DNA from: Lolium rigidum
Taxonomy: Eukaryota; Streptophyta; Magnoliopsida; Poales; Poaceae
Assembly (NCBI RefSeq): GCF_022539505.1
Contig: NC_061512.1
Span: 155,665,962-155,729,961, forward strand
Reading direction: 5' to 3'
Length of the DNA stretch: 64,000 nt
Every line of letters begins with the position of its first letter. Positions within the stretch are counted from its first letter, which is position 1. The position numbers and the translations under genes were made by a program. Below the pieces are notes generated by a model, which had not been told where the DNA came from, did no database searches, and saw nothing but the letters and a program-made list of their open reading frames with translations. Shown piece by piece: positions 20,601 through 29,663 of the stretch.

Positions 20601-22388
20601 TAGCCCATTATGCGGAAATCGTCAACGCCGGGTACATCCAAGGTTAGCCAAACCTTACATCACACTTGTACATGTATGTTAGGGGCGGAAGCAAGTTTTC
20701 CAACAATTCGACGCTCCGGTGATGCATTTCTTGGGAAACCCTAGGGCGGGACCCCTAGGGTTAGGGTTTTACCAAGTGATGCAGTTAGGGTTATAGTTAG
20801 GGTTAGCAATGTATGTGGAAACCCTAGGGTTAGGGTTAGAGTTAGGGTTAGGTTAGGGTTAGAGTTAGCAATGTATGTGGAAACCCTAGGGTTAGGGTTA
20901 GGGCTAGAGTTAGGGTTAGGGTTAGAGTTAGCAATGTCGTATGTGGAAACCCTAGGGTTAGGGTTAGGGCTAGAGTTAGGGTTAGGGTTAGGGTTAGAGT
21001 TAGGGTTAGAGTTAGGGTTAGAGTTAGGGTTAGGGTTCGGGAAACCGTAGGGCGGGGACCCCGCGGATCTACCCATATGTACATCGATAGCAAATGTTGG
21101 GCCTAGTGGCTCCGGTTGACCCGTCTGCGAAGAGCGTCACCCATGCATGGGACCTACATATGCCATCTACATAATTCATACTAGTAAATAAATAATAGAA
21201 ACATATTATAAAGTAATATGAGAGAGGGAAAAAAATAAAAAAAAATAAAAAAATACTATATGCCGAGGGTGGCCGTCGGCATAGGGTGTCCATGCCCTAT
21301 GCCGAGGGTGGCCGTCGGCGTCTGAGTGACGCCGTGAGCGGGCGTCGACGGCGCGGGCTGGGCCAGAGGCGATGCCGGTGCTACGCCGAGGGCCAAGGTG
21401 ACGCCGACGGCTGCCCTCGGCGTAGCCTCCCTCTACGCCGACGGTGTTCGTACGCCGACGGTCGGGTTCGTGAGCTGCCCCGGCGAGGCCGTACGCCGAC
21501 GGCCCCGATAAAAAGCCGTCGGCGTACACTCTGGCCGTCGGCATCTGTCACCATTCCTGTAGTGAGCGCAGGTTTAGGGCGGAATTAGTAGCAGGGATGG
21601 AGACAAGGTGGGACGAGGGGGGGGGGGGCATGCTTATGATTTTCCTTTGAACACAAGGCATATCAGTTTCTTATTTGTGTGATTTTAGCTAGTTCTGCCC
21701 CCCTTATACTAAGATTATCCCCCTTATATCTCATTCCTGGCTCCGTCCCTGATAGTAGCCGTGAGAAAACGAACCTTCGGTAGAGTGGCAACAAAAGGAA
21801 CGTTGGAAACCACTTCCGAATCGCGAACCTTTCTATTATGTCAGATGAGTGCCTTGCAATAACATGTCCCACCTACACACAGGATGCGCAAAATAATGCA
21901 AGCTCGAGTTAAAAATGCGTGCAACTAGAAATACGTATCAATGATCAACACAAAGCAAATTTCAGGTAAGCAGTTACCTCATGCGCAAGAATAACCGCGA
22001 TGTCCTCGTCGGCGGTGAAACGGTCGAGCGTTCCTGTGTGGACTAGGATCTTTCCGGCATCGGCCCAGCACCTTGCCCCGATGCCGTTGTCTCGGAGAAC
22101 GACCGCTTCCCAGTCGAGCCTAGCCGCCCAATCTAGAGGCTCCTGGGTTCTGCTGGTCAGGCGAGGGCAGAAGATGGCGTCGACGATCCTGGAGAGGATG
22201 CGATTGACGCGGACGCTTCTTACATGGTCTTTCGGCAGGATCACGGTGGCGTGCTCGTTCTTGAAATTGATGAAGTAGAGCTCGGCGTCGAGACGAACGG
22301 CTTGTTGGGAGCGGGCCACCAGGTGTGCGCGGTTAGTGAAGGGCACGGTCTCGACATGGTACTTGCGGGACATGGTCGCCAACCCCAT
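5654..22388 (-). CDS. OMA1-like mitochondrial metalloendopeptidase (peptidase M48), with a 15.8-kb intron
   Basis: Predicted zinc metalloprotease of the OMA1/M48 family, known for inner-mitochondrial-membrane quality control. Exons on the minus strand: 22388-21978 (137 codons, ending ILAHE), 21872-21775, 5939-5654. Splice sites are GTAACT, GTTCGT and two AGs; phases match and total 795 nt, 264 residues. The HExxH zinc motif (HEVGH, residues 136-140) is built across the first splice junction, and exon 3 begins with the third-ligand motif EIEAD (E172). The C-terminal part carries STHPSPKKRSQLLSRP, as in OMA1. Catalytic residues are present and frames are open. Oddities: the protein is far shorter than typical plant OMA1 (around 430 residues from memory), starts with no obvious transit peptide or membrane segment, and intron 2 contains a whole CACTA transposon. 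It may be a diverged paralogue rather than the main OMA1 gene. Whether it is still spliced is unknown. Confidence 0.85.
6083..6580. repeat. Left subterminal repeats of the CACTA element
   Basis: Dense direct and inverted copies of a roughly 11-bp motif, TACGCCGACGGC / CCCTCGGCGTA, with TATGCCGA variants towards the interior (6500-6570). In En/Spm elements such motifs bind the TNPA-type protein. Apparent ORFs here in several frames arise from the repeat and GC content. Confidence 0.9.
6581..7567. other. CACTA interior without recognisable gene
   Basis: Begins with a T-rich stretch, then two copies about 70 bp apart of a segment around cataattcacrtaaatagcatg (near 6699 and 6769), then GC-rich sequence with a repeated gtcgacggagaggcaccgg (near 7037 and 7077). 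On the minus strand this is downstream of the Transposase_24-like gene and probably its 3' end or untranslated region. Confidence 0.5.
7568..9450 (-). pseudogene. Transposase_24 / TNPA-like CACTA gene, decayed
   Basis: The minus strand between about 8470 and 7840 encodes pieces of the plant En/Spm-associated Transposase_24 family: VKKEYYVGNEPTDEWAMTIE near 8440-8370, HREAWEELIRARWL near 8250, then NMENRGTGGTHCAGNRDYTR near 8170-8110, followed by a DAQIYDMMRTKRSP segment near 7960. Upstream, 9340-9230 encodes a low-complexity acidic run of alternating Asp, Glu and Val. Frames change several times and short introns may be present (AG/GT sites near 8015-8100), so exon structure is unresolved. 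In the En/Spm system such a protein would bind the subterminal motifs; that role is inference here. Confidence 0.75.
9489..9665. repeat. 58-bp tandem repeat, three copies
   Basis: Three near-identical 58-bp units beginning gaagatactaagaataaaag at 9489, 9547 and 9605; a partial fourth (tactaagaataaaaga) follows at 9660. It lies between the two transposase gene blocks of the CACTA element, in a probable intron or spacer. Confidence 0.9.
9856..13394 (-). pseudogene. TNP2/TNPD-like CACTA transposase, decayed
   Basis: Catalytic transposase of the CACTA superfamily, read on the minus strand. It starts at ATG 13394 (MADNGWMYNE), with the transposase-associated domain about 13394-13080 including YGYMHGYVTEIDFDE. 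A Pro/Glu-rich tandem PPEPEA linker follows near 13030. TNP2 blocks come next: KTTGNMLPKDHCPPQS near 12840, MTWHKYGKRFVDEN near 12520, MRVWLQHTMHDMPGYALTCG near 12130-12070, LPHNIDVMHTVKNV near 11720 and HDYHIWIQRLMPVMLRGYIP near 11390. The C-terminal region includes FKCHWFDPIGGQR near 10220. Reading continues through at least eight frame segments, so it is a pseudogene or contains many short introns plus frameshifts. Transcription would run from the right end of the transposon towards the left. Confidence 0.88.
13395..14335. other. CACTA spacer upstream of the transposase gene
   Basis: Contains a pair of inverted-related segments around 13560-13680 and an AT/CT-rich stretch (14060-14300) dominated by ttctatttc repeats. 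On the minus strand this would be leader or promoter-proximal sequence of the transposase gene. No protein recognised. Confidence 0.4.
14340..14765. repeat. GC-rich minisatellite, 94-bp period
   Basis: A G-rich (plus strand) array built from ggcggtgaggggaggaggag-type units. The start ggcggtgagg recurs at 14441, 14535 and 14629, a 94-bp period, with further degenerate units either side. It gives long proline-, arginine- or glycine-rich open frames on both strands, which I regard as compositional. The many GGG runs could form G-quadruplexes. Confidence 0.85.
14836..14882. repeat. Isolated internal CACTA subterminal-like block
   Basis: Reads ctatgccgacggccaggggtatgccgagggtagccgtcggcatagcc, the same motif family as the element's two ends, followed by a T run just as the left terminal block is. 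It is more than 6 kb from either end, suggesting an internal rearrangement or a remnant of a second CACTA copy. Confidence 0.75.
14883..15427. other. AT-rich CACTA interior, no gene seen
   Basis: T-rich then AT-rich sequence between the internal subterminal-like block and the 338-bp array. No coding similarity recognised. Confidence 0.5.
15428..20350 (+). repeat. 338-bp satellite array (about 14.5 copies) inside the CACTA element, with four-monomer higher-order period
   Basis: The marker aggtcataggtacatgtgg recurs at 15751, 16091, 16429, 16770, 17107, 17444, 17785, 18120, 18458, 18797, 19134, 19474, 19814 and 20152: spacing 335-341, mean 338.5. Each full monomer holds tttctctccggttca, ggatcatc/catatgat, acttttgtgcattcc and the 12-bp palindrome GACCGCGCGGTC. 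The first and last units are partial. Monomer variants recur every fourth unit: the cacgtacgagg variant is at 16490, 17846 and 19195. Short ORFs on both strands repeat with the monomers and are not considered genes. Confidence 0.97.
20351..20740 (+). repeat. Diverged satellite-related sequence
   Basis: Two blocks (20380-20500 and 20700-20750) share acgctccggtg followed by aaaccctagggcggg and resemble strongly diverged monomer tails of the neighbouring array. They bridge to the telomere-like tract. Confidence 0.6.
20745..21040 (+). repeat. Telomere-like (GGGTTA)n tract with 64-bp superunits
   Basis: Runs of gggtta/gagtta hexamers. A longer unit, agcaatgtatgtggaaaccctagg plus hexamers, repeats at about 20804, 20868 and 20931. 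The hexamer is GGGTTA, not the usual plant heptamer TTTAGGG, so it probably expanded from the ccctagggttaggg motif in the adjacent repeat rather than coming from a chromosome end. Confidence 0.9.
21258..21550. repeat. Right subterminal repeats of the CACTA element
   Basis: Multiple direct and inverted copies of TATGCCGAGGGTGGCCGTCGGCAT and TACGCCGACGG-type motifs, mirroring the left end, before the terminal inverted repeat at 21551-21564. Confidence 0.9.
21592..21751. mobile_element. Probable hAT-type MITE in OMA1-like intron 2
   Basis: The left end CAGGGATGGAGACAAGG (21592) and the inverted right end CAGGGACGGAGCCAGG (21751) resemble each other and the GGAGCC ends of plant hAT MITEs. Flanks attagtag and atagtag are similar but not an exact 8-bp duplication. 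It includes a G10 run near 21620. Confidence 0.5.
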
Positions 22389-22486
22389 ACCTTAAAGAGC
22401 AGCTGGAGTATGTATGTCAGCTTGGTTTAGTTACTGGAAACAACCAAGTGGGAAACGTGCTTGTGTAGGCACGAAGTTATGTTGGC

Positions 22487-22502
22487 TTCGTTTTATTTAT
22501 GG
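22487..22502 (-). promoter_or_regulatory. TATA-like box upstream of the OMA1-like gene
   Basis: On the minus strand the sequence reads CCATAAATAAAAC about 100 bases before the ATG at 22388, a plausible spacing for TATA, transcription start and a short leader. Position-based inference only. Confidence 0.4.
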
Positions 22503-22628
22503 CCGTAGGGGAGCAGGAGTAGTAGGCCGAGTCGGAAGTGGTGACCATCGATCCTGCTTCATGGACTCTACCCGTCGGGCCGGGACGGGCCATCCAAGAC
22601 ACTGGAACTCAGCCAGGCTTCTCACTCT

Positions 22629-23040
22629 CTAGTCTATACGCGCGGGTGCCGGGTGATCGCACGAAGACAAAACTGAAAAACCTCCAGAATCTCTTAACAC
22701 CATACCAATGCTAGCCGTTTGATCCACCTCCTGAAATGATCCATCTATCATTAATTTCACCGAACCATCATGTGGCTTACACCAGGTTTTATCAAGAATC
22801 TTAGTTCTCTTACTCGATAACTGATTTCCAGTGATGAACACCGGCTTCTTACCTTTGATCGTGGCTTCAACTGGTTGATGAGTTGCTACATGGAAAAGTT
22901 GTTTGATACCTTCTAAAAATCTTTTAGAACACACAATTACAGAAATAGGGTTATCATGAGTCACTTCATTGCGTACTTGCCATGCTCGCCAAGTGACTAA
23001 AAGGTTAGAATCAATCATCTCCTTTGGTATGAACCTTTAT
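22629..23040 (-). pseudogene. LINE-type RNase H domain remnant
   Basis: The minus-strand frame contains WRAWQVRNEVTHDN near 22980 and then KPHDGSVKLMIDGSF followed by SIGMVLRDSGGF near 22770-22700, the start of the RNase H (RVT_3) domain of plant LINE-like elements and their domesticated relatives. Only the beginning of the domain is present; the frame ends at 22629. Probably a transposon remnant rather than a functional gene. Confidence 0.65.
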
Positions 23041-23173
23041 TGAAAAAAATCCAGAAATGAACAGAACCACTAATTCCACGACGTGCAGAGAATCTTACCG
23101 AAAGGAAGACACCAAGACTGTTGCATGGACAAAGATTTCGACCTCCTCCTAGACTGCCCCTGTGGCAACTTAC

Positions 23174-23294
23174 CATGCGTGGAACCTCTCCTCTCCAGAT
23201 CTCTGTGCCGGCCACTCGCCCCTCCGTCACCGGCGGCCATGGTGGTCAGGCCGACGATGGGTGGGTGGGAGGTCTAGCTTCTTCTTTTTATAGT
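23174..23294 (-). promoter_or_regulatory. Promoter-like start and short first exon of an unidentified gene
   Basis: On the minus strand, a TATA box CTATAAAAAG (about 23294-23285) precedes an ATG at 23240 in good context (accATGG). That opens a 67-nt exon ending CATG|GTAAGT at 23174, a strong splice donor. The downstream sequence is the RNase H remnant; no complete gene is evident. Confidence 0.35.
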
Positions 23295-23317
23295 AGTTGG
23301 TAGGTTTTTCTTCTCTA

Positions 23318-26065
23318 TCTCTACTATTAAGAGCAAACTGGTGAATGGCTGGTGTCACATTTTCAGGATGGACAATAATACCCCCCACGTCCTCAATTCA
23401 TATTTCCTCCCTCAAACCACCCGGTCCGCACTCCTCAAAAATAGCTAACCATCTTATCTTATCTTATCTTATCTTATCTTGCTAATAGGAACAACTACCT
23501 TGATGGAGTTATCACAGTTTGACTCAATTTACCACACGCATATCATCATGGCAACCCATCGTTTCCGACTATGGTGGCGTGGCATCGCCGCACCGATGGG
23601 TGGGACTGCCAGGCGCAAATCTGGAAGGTGTAGCAGTGCGAGTCGGCTTTCCCATGGTGCGTGCACGTCGCGGCCGCCGGTAGCTCTTTGGATGAACGGG
23701 GCGACTGAATTTTTAGGCTCTTTGGATGGAGGAGGGAGGGAGTAGATCGAGGGTTAAGCAGCGACCATGGCGTGTGGTCTACCGCGTACGCCTCATTTGC
23801 CGTGCGCAAGAGAAATTGAGAAAAGAGATGAGAATAGCTGGAGACATAGATTTGGCTTGTGTGTTTACTGCTGCTGCCGCTGACTGCTAGCGCGCGTGTT
23901 TGCCTGCCAATTGCAAAGGTGCGTTTCCGCTTCGTCTTATTTTATCTCAGAATGAGCGCGTGTGCTTTCTTGTGTATGCCGCGGCTGCTAATTGCTATTG
24001 ATGCTGCTTGCTAGCACGTACAGGAGTGTTAGATGCTGCTTTCCTGACTGCTGTAAAACTTTTTGTTTCCCAGCTCCTCAGGCCGGCAACCAGCGGGCCA
24101 CGCCTCCATCCAACGACACCGCGTTCCGGTTTTTTTTGGTTCTGCGTTACTGCTTTGTTGATTTGTGTCATGTCTTTGGATACTTCACCGTTCAGATCAT
24201 GTGGTGATCTTGCTTAGCATATATAAGTAATTAGTCTGAGATGTTAGATTTATTGAGATTGCAGATCCGATATTTTTTTCTCTCCCCTGAAGTCTCCGAT
24301 CTGTTTATTTGTTCTATAATTGCTTTTGGATTCTGTATTTTCCTGTTTTTATTACCGATGTATTCATGGATCTTGGATCCCCCAAAATCTGTTTTGCTTG
24401 TTTGTTAATATATGCGAGAATCTGTGATATATTCATGATAACTCTGTGACCGTGGAACATGATTGTAGCCTGATGTAAATTTCGACGTGGAGAGGGCTCA
24501 CGTTGGTCCATGCATCTTATTTATCTACTTCATGTTGCAGAAAATTCTTGTTCATATACTCCATTATATTTATTGAGCCAATCGTTCTTGTTCAAACAGA
24601 TTTTCTTTGTTGAAGGGAATCTCAAGAACAAATGCTTCAGATCCAAATGTCAATGGATGGTTTGTTCTGAATAAAACTTTTGTTTAATCTCCATATGTGT
24701 AAATCGTGTTGGAATTCTGTACCATTTTTTATGGGTAATATCAGAAATTAATTCCGTATCATATAAAAAATATGGCAATGTCAGAAATAAATTTCTATCA
24801 TATGATTTTTTTTGTTGTGCCATGAGAATGGGAAAGAGCGGAGAAAAATGAACGGTAAAGTTTGTGTATTATAAACCAATTTTACGGTTCAAACTGATCT
24901 ATTGAATGATTCTGGTTCATGCCATATTAATTTCCCATTCTATCCTGGACGGAACTACATCGAGGTCGACCTTGTTTTTGCTTATAGTCGGTCACCGAAA
25001 CTATCCATTTGTGGTAAAGGAATATTTCCAAAAATAGTAATAGTGGGCCCGCGTGGGAACCAAAGGAAAGCACGGGCAACTCTTCAACGGCGGAGTAACA
25101 ACCGTGCGGCTGATGGAGGAGTGGTTTAGCCCCGGAGGGCGGGGAGGTCGGCAGCTGAACCGTCCGCCGAATGGCAGGGAGGCCGGCAGCCGAAACCGTG
25201 CGCCGGGGGGTGTGGAGGCCGACGGTGAGTGGCTCGGCGCCGGAGGATGGGATGGACGTGAGAGAGCTAGCCGTGTACGGGCGCCAAACAGCGAGTGACC
25301 TTGGCGGCGTGTGTGGCCACAGGCGGCATGAGTAACCCATGCGGTGGTGTCGGGAGAATGTGAAATTGGGAAAAGTTTGTTATTTTAAAATTAAAGTTGG
25401 GGAAATTTGGGTGAGGAAGAAAGCAGGATTGTCCGACTTTTCTCGGTACTCCAATACCAACAAGCACTGACATGTGGTTTTCTGTGGTTATCATTACAAA
25501 AAAAGTATTATCATCCTAATGACCAAGAGATAATAATATTTTCCATTTATTTGCAAAAAATTGTTTGGTTACTTAGTATTTTCTTTTATGCTTTCATGCG
25601 ATAAATGATTTGTTCATCCAATTTGCACCGGGAGTACTTTTATGTTCACATTCTTATATTTTTATGAAAATAAAACTTCATGCTAACTCGATAGATTGAT
25701 TGTGCAGGATGGCTACGAGTTGACAAAGAGATTTTTGATACACATACTCAAGTACCTTGCTAATGACATTGAAAATAACATACATGATGTTGTGCGAGCA
25801 TATGTTATTCACGATCAAGAGAGCATGGATTTAATAAATAATATAAGAAATAATATGTCGGTCTCGTTGCCTTTTATAATTATTACACTAAATTATGTGA
25901 TATGATCGTATGATATTTTAAATATTATGTGGTTATTTTTATGTACTTAAATGTTTTTGCGCATCATTTACACTTATAATATTTGTGAAACTACATAAAG
26001 TAGAGATCCATGTAATATTGTGACTGACATAAGGTAGGGAGCCGTGGAGAAGCACGGGCATTCCA
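23318..26065 (+). repeat. Helitron unit 1
   Basis: First copy of the tandem unit. It starts with the canonical TC end and runs to the 3' hairpin CCGTG-gagaag-CACGG (26043-26058) and CATTCCACT. It contains a (ATCTT)n microsatellite near 23455-23480. The terminal CTAG is replaced at the junction by direct continuation into unit 2. Confidence 0.9.
25708..25905 (+). other. Exon-like open frame in Helitron unit 1 (second copy at 28469-28666)
   Basis: After an acceptor-like ttgtgcag, a frame runs DGYELTKRFLIHILKYLAND and continues through ENNIHDVVRAYVIHDQES to a stop. It is kept in both Helitron copies with one coding change (Gly/Asp at the second residue). No family recognised. It may be a captured exon fragment or chance. 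Confidence 0.3.
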
Positions 26066-28830
26066 CTACTATTAAGAGCAAACTGGTGAATGGCTGGTGT
26101 CACATTTTCAGGATGGACAATAATACCCCCCACGTCCTCAATTCATATTTCCTCCCTCAAACCACCCGGTCCGCACTCCTCAAAAATAGCTAACCATCTT
26201 ATCTTATCTTATCTTATCTTATCTTGCTAATAGGAACAACTACCTTGATGGAGTTATCACGGTTTGACTCGGTTTACCACACGCATATCATCATGGCAAC
26301 CCATCGTTTCCGACTACGGTGGCGTGGCATCGCCGCACGCGATGGGTGGGACTGCCGAGCGCAAATCTGGAAGGTGTAGCGGTGCGAGTCGGCTTTCCCA
26401 TGGTGCGTGCATGTCGCGGCCGCCGGTAGCTCTTTGGATGAACGGGGCGACTGAATTTTTCGGCTCTTTGGATGGAGGAGGGAGGGAGTAGATCGAGGGT
26501 TAAGCAGCGACCATGGCGTGTGGTCTACCGCGTACGCCTCATTTGCCGTGCGCAAGAGAAATTGAGAAAAGAGATGAGAATAGCTGGAGACATAGATTTG
26601 GCTTGTGTGTTTACTCGCTGCTGCCGCCGATCGCTAGCGCGCGTGTTTGCACTGCCAATTGCAAAGGTGCGTTTCCGCTTCGTCTTATTTTATCTCGGAA
26701 TGAGCGCGTGTGCTTTCTTGTGTATGCCGCGGCTGCTAATTGCTATTGATGCTGCTTGCTAGCACGTACGGGAGTGTTAGATGCTGCTTTCATGACTGCT
26801 GTAAAACTTTTGTTTCCCAGCGCCTCGGGCCGGCAACCAGCGGGCCACGCCTCCATCCAACGGCACCGCGTTCAGGTTTTTTGACATACGAAGTGGTGAT
26901 CCTATTACTGCTTTGTTGACTTCTGTCATGTCTTTGGATACTTCACCGTTCAGATTATGTGGTGATCTTGCTTAGCTTATGTAAGTAATTAGTCTGAGAT
27001 GTTTGATTTATTGAGATTGAAGATCCGATATTTTTTTTTCTCGCCCCTGAAGTCTCCGATCTGTTTATTTGTTCTATAATTGCTTTTGGATTCTGTATTT
27101 TCCTGTTTTTATTACCGATGTATTCATGGATCTTGGATCCCCCAAAATCTGTTTTGCTTGTTTGTTAATATATGCAGAATCTGTGATATATTCATGATAA
27201 CTCTGTGACCGTGGAACATGATTGTAGCCTGATGTAAATTTCTGACGTGGAGAGGGCTCACGTTGGTCCATGCATCTTATTTATCTACTTCATGTTGCAG
27301 AAAATTCTTGTTCATATACTCCATTATATTTATTGAGCCAATCGTTCTTGTTCAAACAGATTTTCTTTGTTGAAGGGAATCTCAAGAACAAATGCTTCAG
27401 ATCCAAATGTCAATGGATGGTTTGTTCTGAATAAAACTTTTGTTTAATCTCCATATGTGTAAATCGTGTTGGAATTCTGTACCATTTTTTATGGGTAATA
27501 TCAGAAATTAATTTCGTATCATATAAAAAATATGGCAATGTCGGAAATAAATTTCTATCATATGAATTTTTTGTTGTGCCATGAGAATGGGAAAGAGCGG
27601 AGAAAAATGAACGGTAAAGTTTGTGTATTATAAACCAATTTTACGGTTCAAACTGATCTATTGAATGATTCCGGTTCATGCCATATTAATTTCCCATTCT
27701 ATCCTGGACGGAACTACATCGAGGTCGACCTTGTTTTTGCTTATAGTCAGGTCACCGAAACTATCCATTTGTGGTAAAGGAATATTTCCAAAAATAGTAA
27801 TAGTGGGCCCGCGTGGGAACCAAAGGAAAGCACGGGCAACTCTTCAACGGCGGAGTAACAACCGTGCGGCTGATGGAGGAGTGGTTTAGCCCCGGAGGGC
27901 GGGGAGGTCGGCAGCCTGAACCGTCCGCCGAATGGCAGGGAGGCCGGCAGCCGAAACCGTGCGCCGGGGGGTGTGGAGGCCGACGGTGAGTGGCTCGGCG
28001 CCGGAGGATGGGATGGACGTGAGAGAGCTAGCCGTGGACGGGCGCCAAACAGCGAGTGACCTTGGCGGCGTGTGTGGCCACATGCGGCATGAGTAACCCA
28101 TGCGGTGGTGTCGGGAGAATGTGAAATTGGGAAAAGTTTGTTATTTTAAAATTAAAGTTGGGGAAATTTGGGTGAGGAAGAAAGCAGGATTGTCCGACTT
28201 TTCTCAGTACTCCAATACCAACAAGCACTGACATGTGGTTTTCTGTGGTTATCATTACAAAAAAAGTATTATCATCCTAATGACCAAGAGATAATAATAT
28301 TTTCCATTTATTTGCAAAAAATTGTTTGGTTACTTAGTATTTTCTTTTATGCTTTCATGCGATAAATGATTTGTTCATCCAATTTGCACCGGGAGTACTT
28401 TTATGTTCACATTCTTATATTTTTATGAAAATAAAACTTCATGCTAACTCGATAGATTGATTGTGCAGGATGACTACGAGTTGACAAAGAGATTTTTGAT
28501 ACACATACTCAAGTACCTTGCTAATGACATTGAAAATAACATACATGATGTTGTGCGAGCATATGTTATTCACGATCAAGAGAGCATGGATTTAATAAAT
28601 AATATAAGAAATAATATGTCGGTCTCGTTGCCTTTTATAATTATTACACTAAATTATGTGATATGATCGTATGATATTTTAAATATTATGTGGTTATTTT
28701 TATGTACTTAAATGTTTTTGCGCATCATTTACACTTATAATATTTGTGAAACTACATAAAGTAGAGATCCATGTAATATTGTGACTGACATAAGGTAGGG
28801 AGCCGTGGAGAAGCACGGGCATTCCACTAG
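26066..28830 (+). repeat. Helitron unit 2
   Basis: Second copy, nearly identical to unit 1 over its whole length, with scattered single-base and small indel differences (for example a changed block near 26880 versus 24125). It lacks the first bases (TCTCT) of the canonical 5' end and carries the canonical CTAG 3' end. Confidence 0.9.
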
Positions 28831-28834
28831 TGGA

Positions 28835-29280
28835 AAATAAAGCAGCGTCCGGATCTGGCCCCTCCTCTAATTCCATTGAACTAACAGAATATCTCACAAT
28901 GGTCACACATGTCATGATCCACTGAACCGATCGGTGAGAGAACCCCATCTTATACTTTGTACTCTCCAAAAAAATGTCAGTCAACCCTGTCATAGGATTC
29001 AAATATATAGTGCATGCATTCAAGTGCAAGCAAGGCATTATCCATGATCATAAACCCCGTCCGTGCATTCAAATATAAGTTCTCTGTCTCCGCATGGGCC
29101 GCCGTGGGCATGCGTCTCCACGTGCGTTGCTTCGATGCCGTCGAAGTCAACCCACGCCGGGGATGTTTTAATCCAACGAGAGAATGCTCTGCGGGCACGT
29201 ACCAGCTTCAAGCGACGGACCACCTCTTCCTCAATGGGAGGGCTGCGCACGAGGTGCCCACTGGCGGATCTGTTGGCCAT
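28835..29280 (-). pseudogene. LINE reverse-transcriptase remnant fused to an unidentified 5' exon
   Basis: Minus strand: pieces resembling LINE reverse transcriptase, IMDNALLALECMHYIFES near 29040 and KMGFSHRSVQWIMTCVTIVR near 28950-28890, lie in different frames. Upstream an ATG at 29280 opens an 80-codon frame starting MANRSASGHLVRSPPIEEEV that matches nothing I recognise. The remnant is cut off by the Helitron end at 28830. Confidence 0.5.
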
Positions 29281-29384
29281 GGATCCTTGGATTGCTCACC
29301 AGAGGTGTGGAGTTGAGAGGTGAAGGGGTGAGAAATTGTGGCGGAGGGCTCAGGGAATGAAACCCTAAAACACCCTCTCACCAG

Positions 29385-29398
29385 GGTATATAGCGGCT
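29385..29398 (-). promoter_or_regulatory. TATA box for the minus-strand frame at 29280
   Basis: Minus strand GCCGCTATATACC about 110 bases before the ATG at 29280, followed by a CT/CA-rich leader. It looks like a genuine core promoter left from a disrupted gene. Confidence 0.45.
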
Positions 29399-29663
29399 AG
29401 CAGGGCTGTTATCAGGTACCGAGCTGTTTTGGGGATATGCTCGGGCTACATAACAACTCAATCTAGGAAAACGGTTTGAGTTGTCTGGTTTCAGGCCTTT
29501 TTTCGGTATTTGCTAGAATTGCTCTTATATCCTTTAGAACTTTCGATTCCCTCCAAACAATATATGCTTTTGAGGATACCATTCAGGAAGGGTTTAAGCC
29601 TATTAATATTAAAACTGACCATGTCTATATTTCACGCGATGTGGTGCGATGTTTCGCAATGAG

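Larger units (their letters stand above)
6069..21564 (-). mobile_element. Complete CACTA (En/Spm, DTC) transposon, 15,496 bp, 3-bp target duplication
   Basis: The left end is CACTACAGGAATCG (6069-6082); the right end, inverted, is CACTACAGGAATGG (21564-21551), 13 of 14 identical. A 3-bp duplication AGC flanks it (6066-6068, 21565-21567). Both subterminal regions carry many copies of TACGCCGA(C/G)GGC and its complement. Transposase remnants lie on the minus strand in two blocks: a TNP2/TNPD-like region (about 9856-13394) and a Transposase_24-like region (about 7568-9450). Both are broken, so the element is probably non-autonomous now. The half between 14.3 and 21.1 kb is unusual, holding GC-rich minisatellite, a 338-bp satellite array and telomere-like repeats. 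It sits inside intron 2 of the OMA1-like gene. Confidence 0.95.
23318..28830 (+). mobile_element. Head-to-tail tandem Helitron, 5.5 kb
   Basis: The left end TCTCTACTATTAAGAGC follows an A (23317). The right end ...CACGGGCATTCCACTAG (28830) precedes a T, the A/T insertion pattern of Helitrons. A hairpin CCGTG-gagaag-CACGG (28803-28818) lies 12 bases before the CTAG end. The interior is two nearly identical copies of about 2.75 kb, the second beginning at about 26066-26069. No Rep/helicase ORF is present, so it is non-autonomous. Confidence 0.85.

Noticed and set aside
20745..21040. True telomere or chromosome-end fusion
   Set aside because: The tract is inside a CACTA element with intact ends, is TTAGGG-like rather than TTTAGGG, and is interleaved with non-telomeric superunits.
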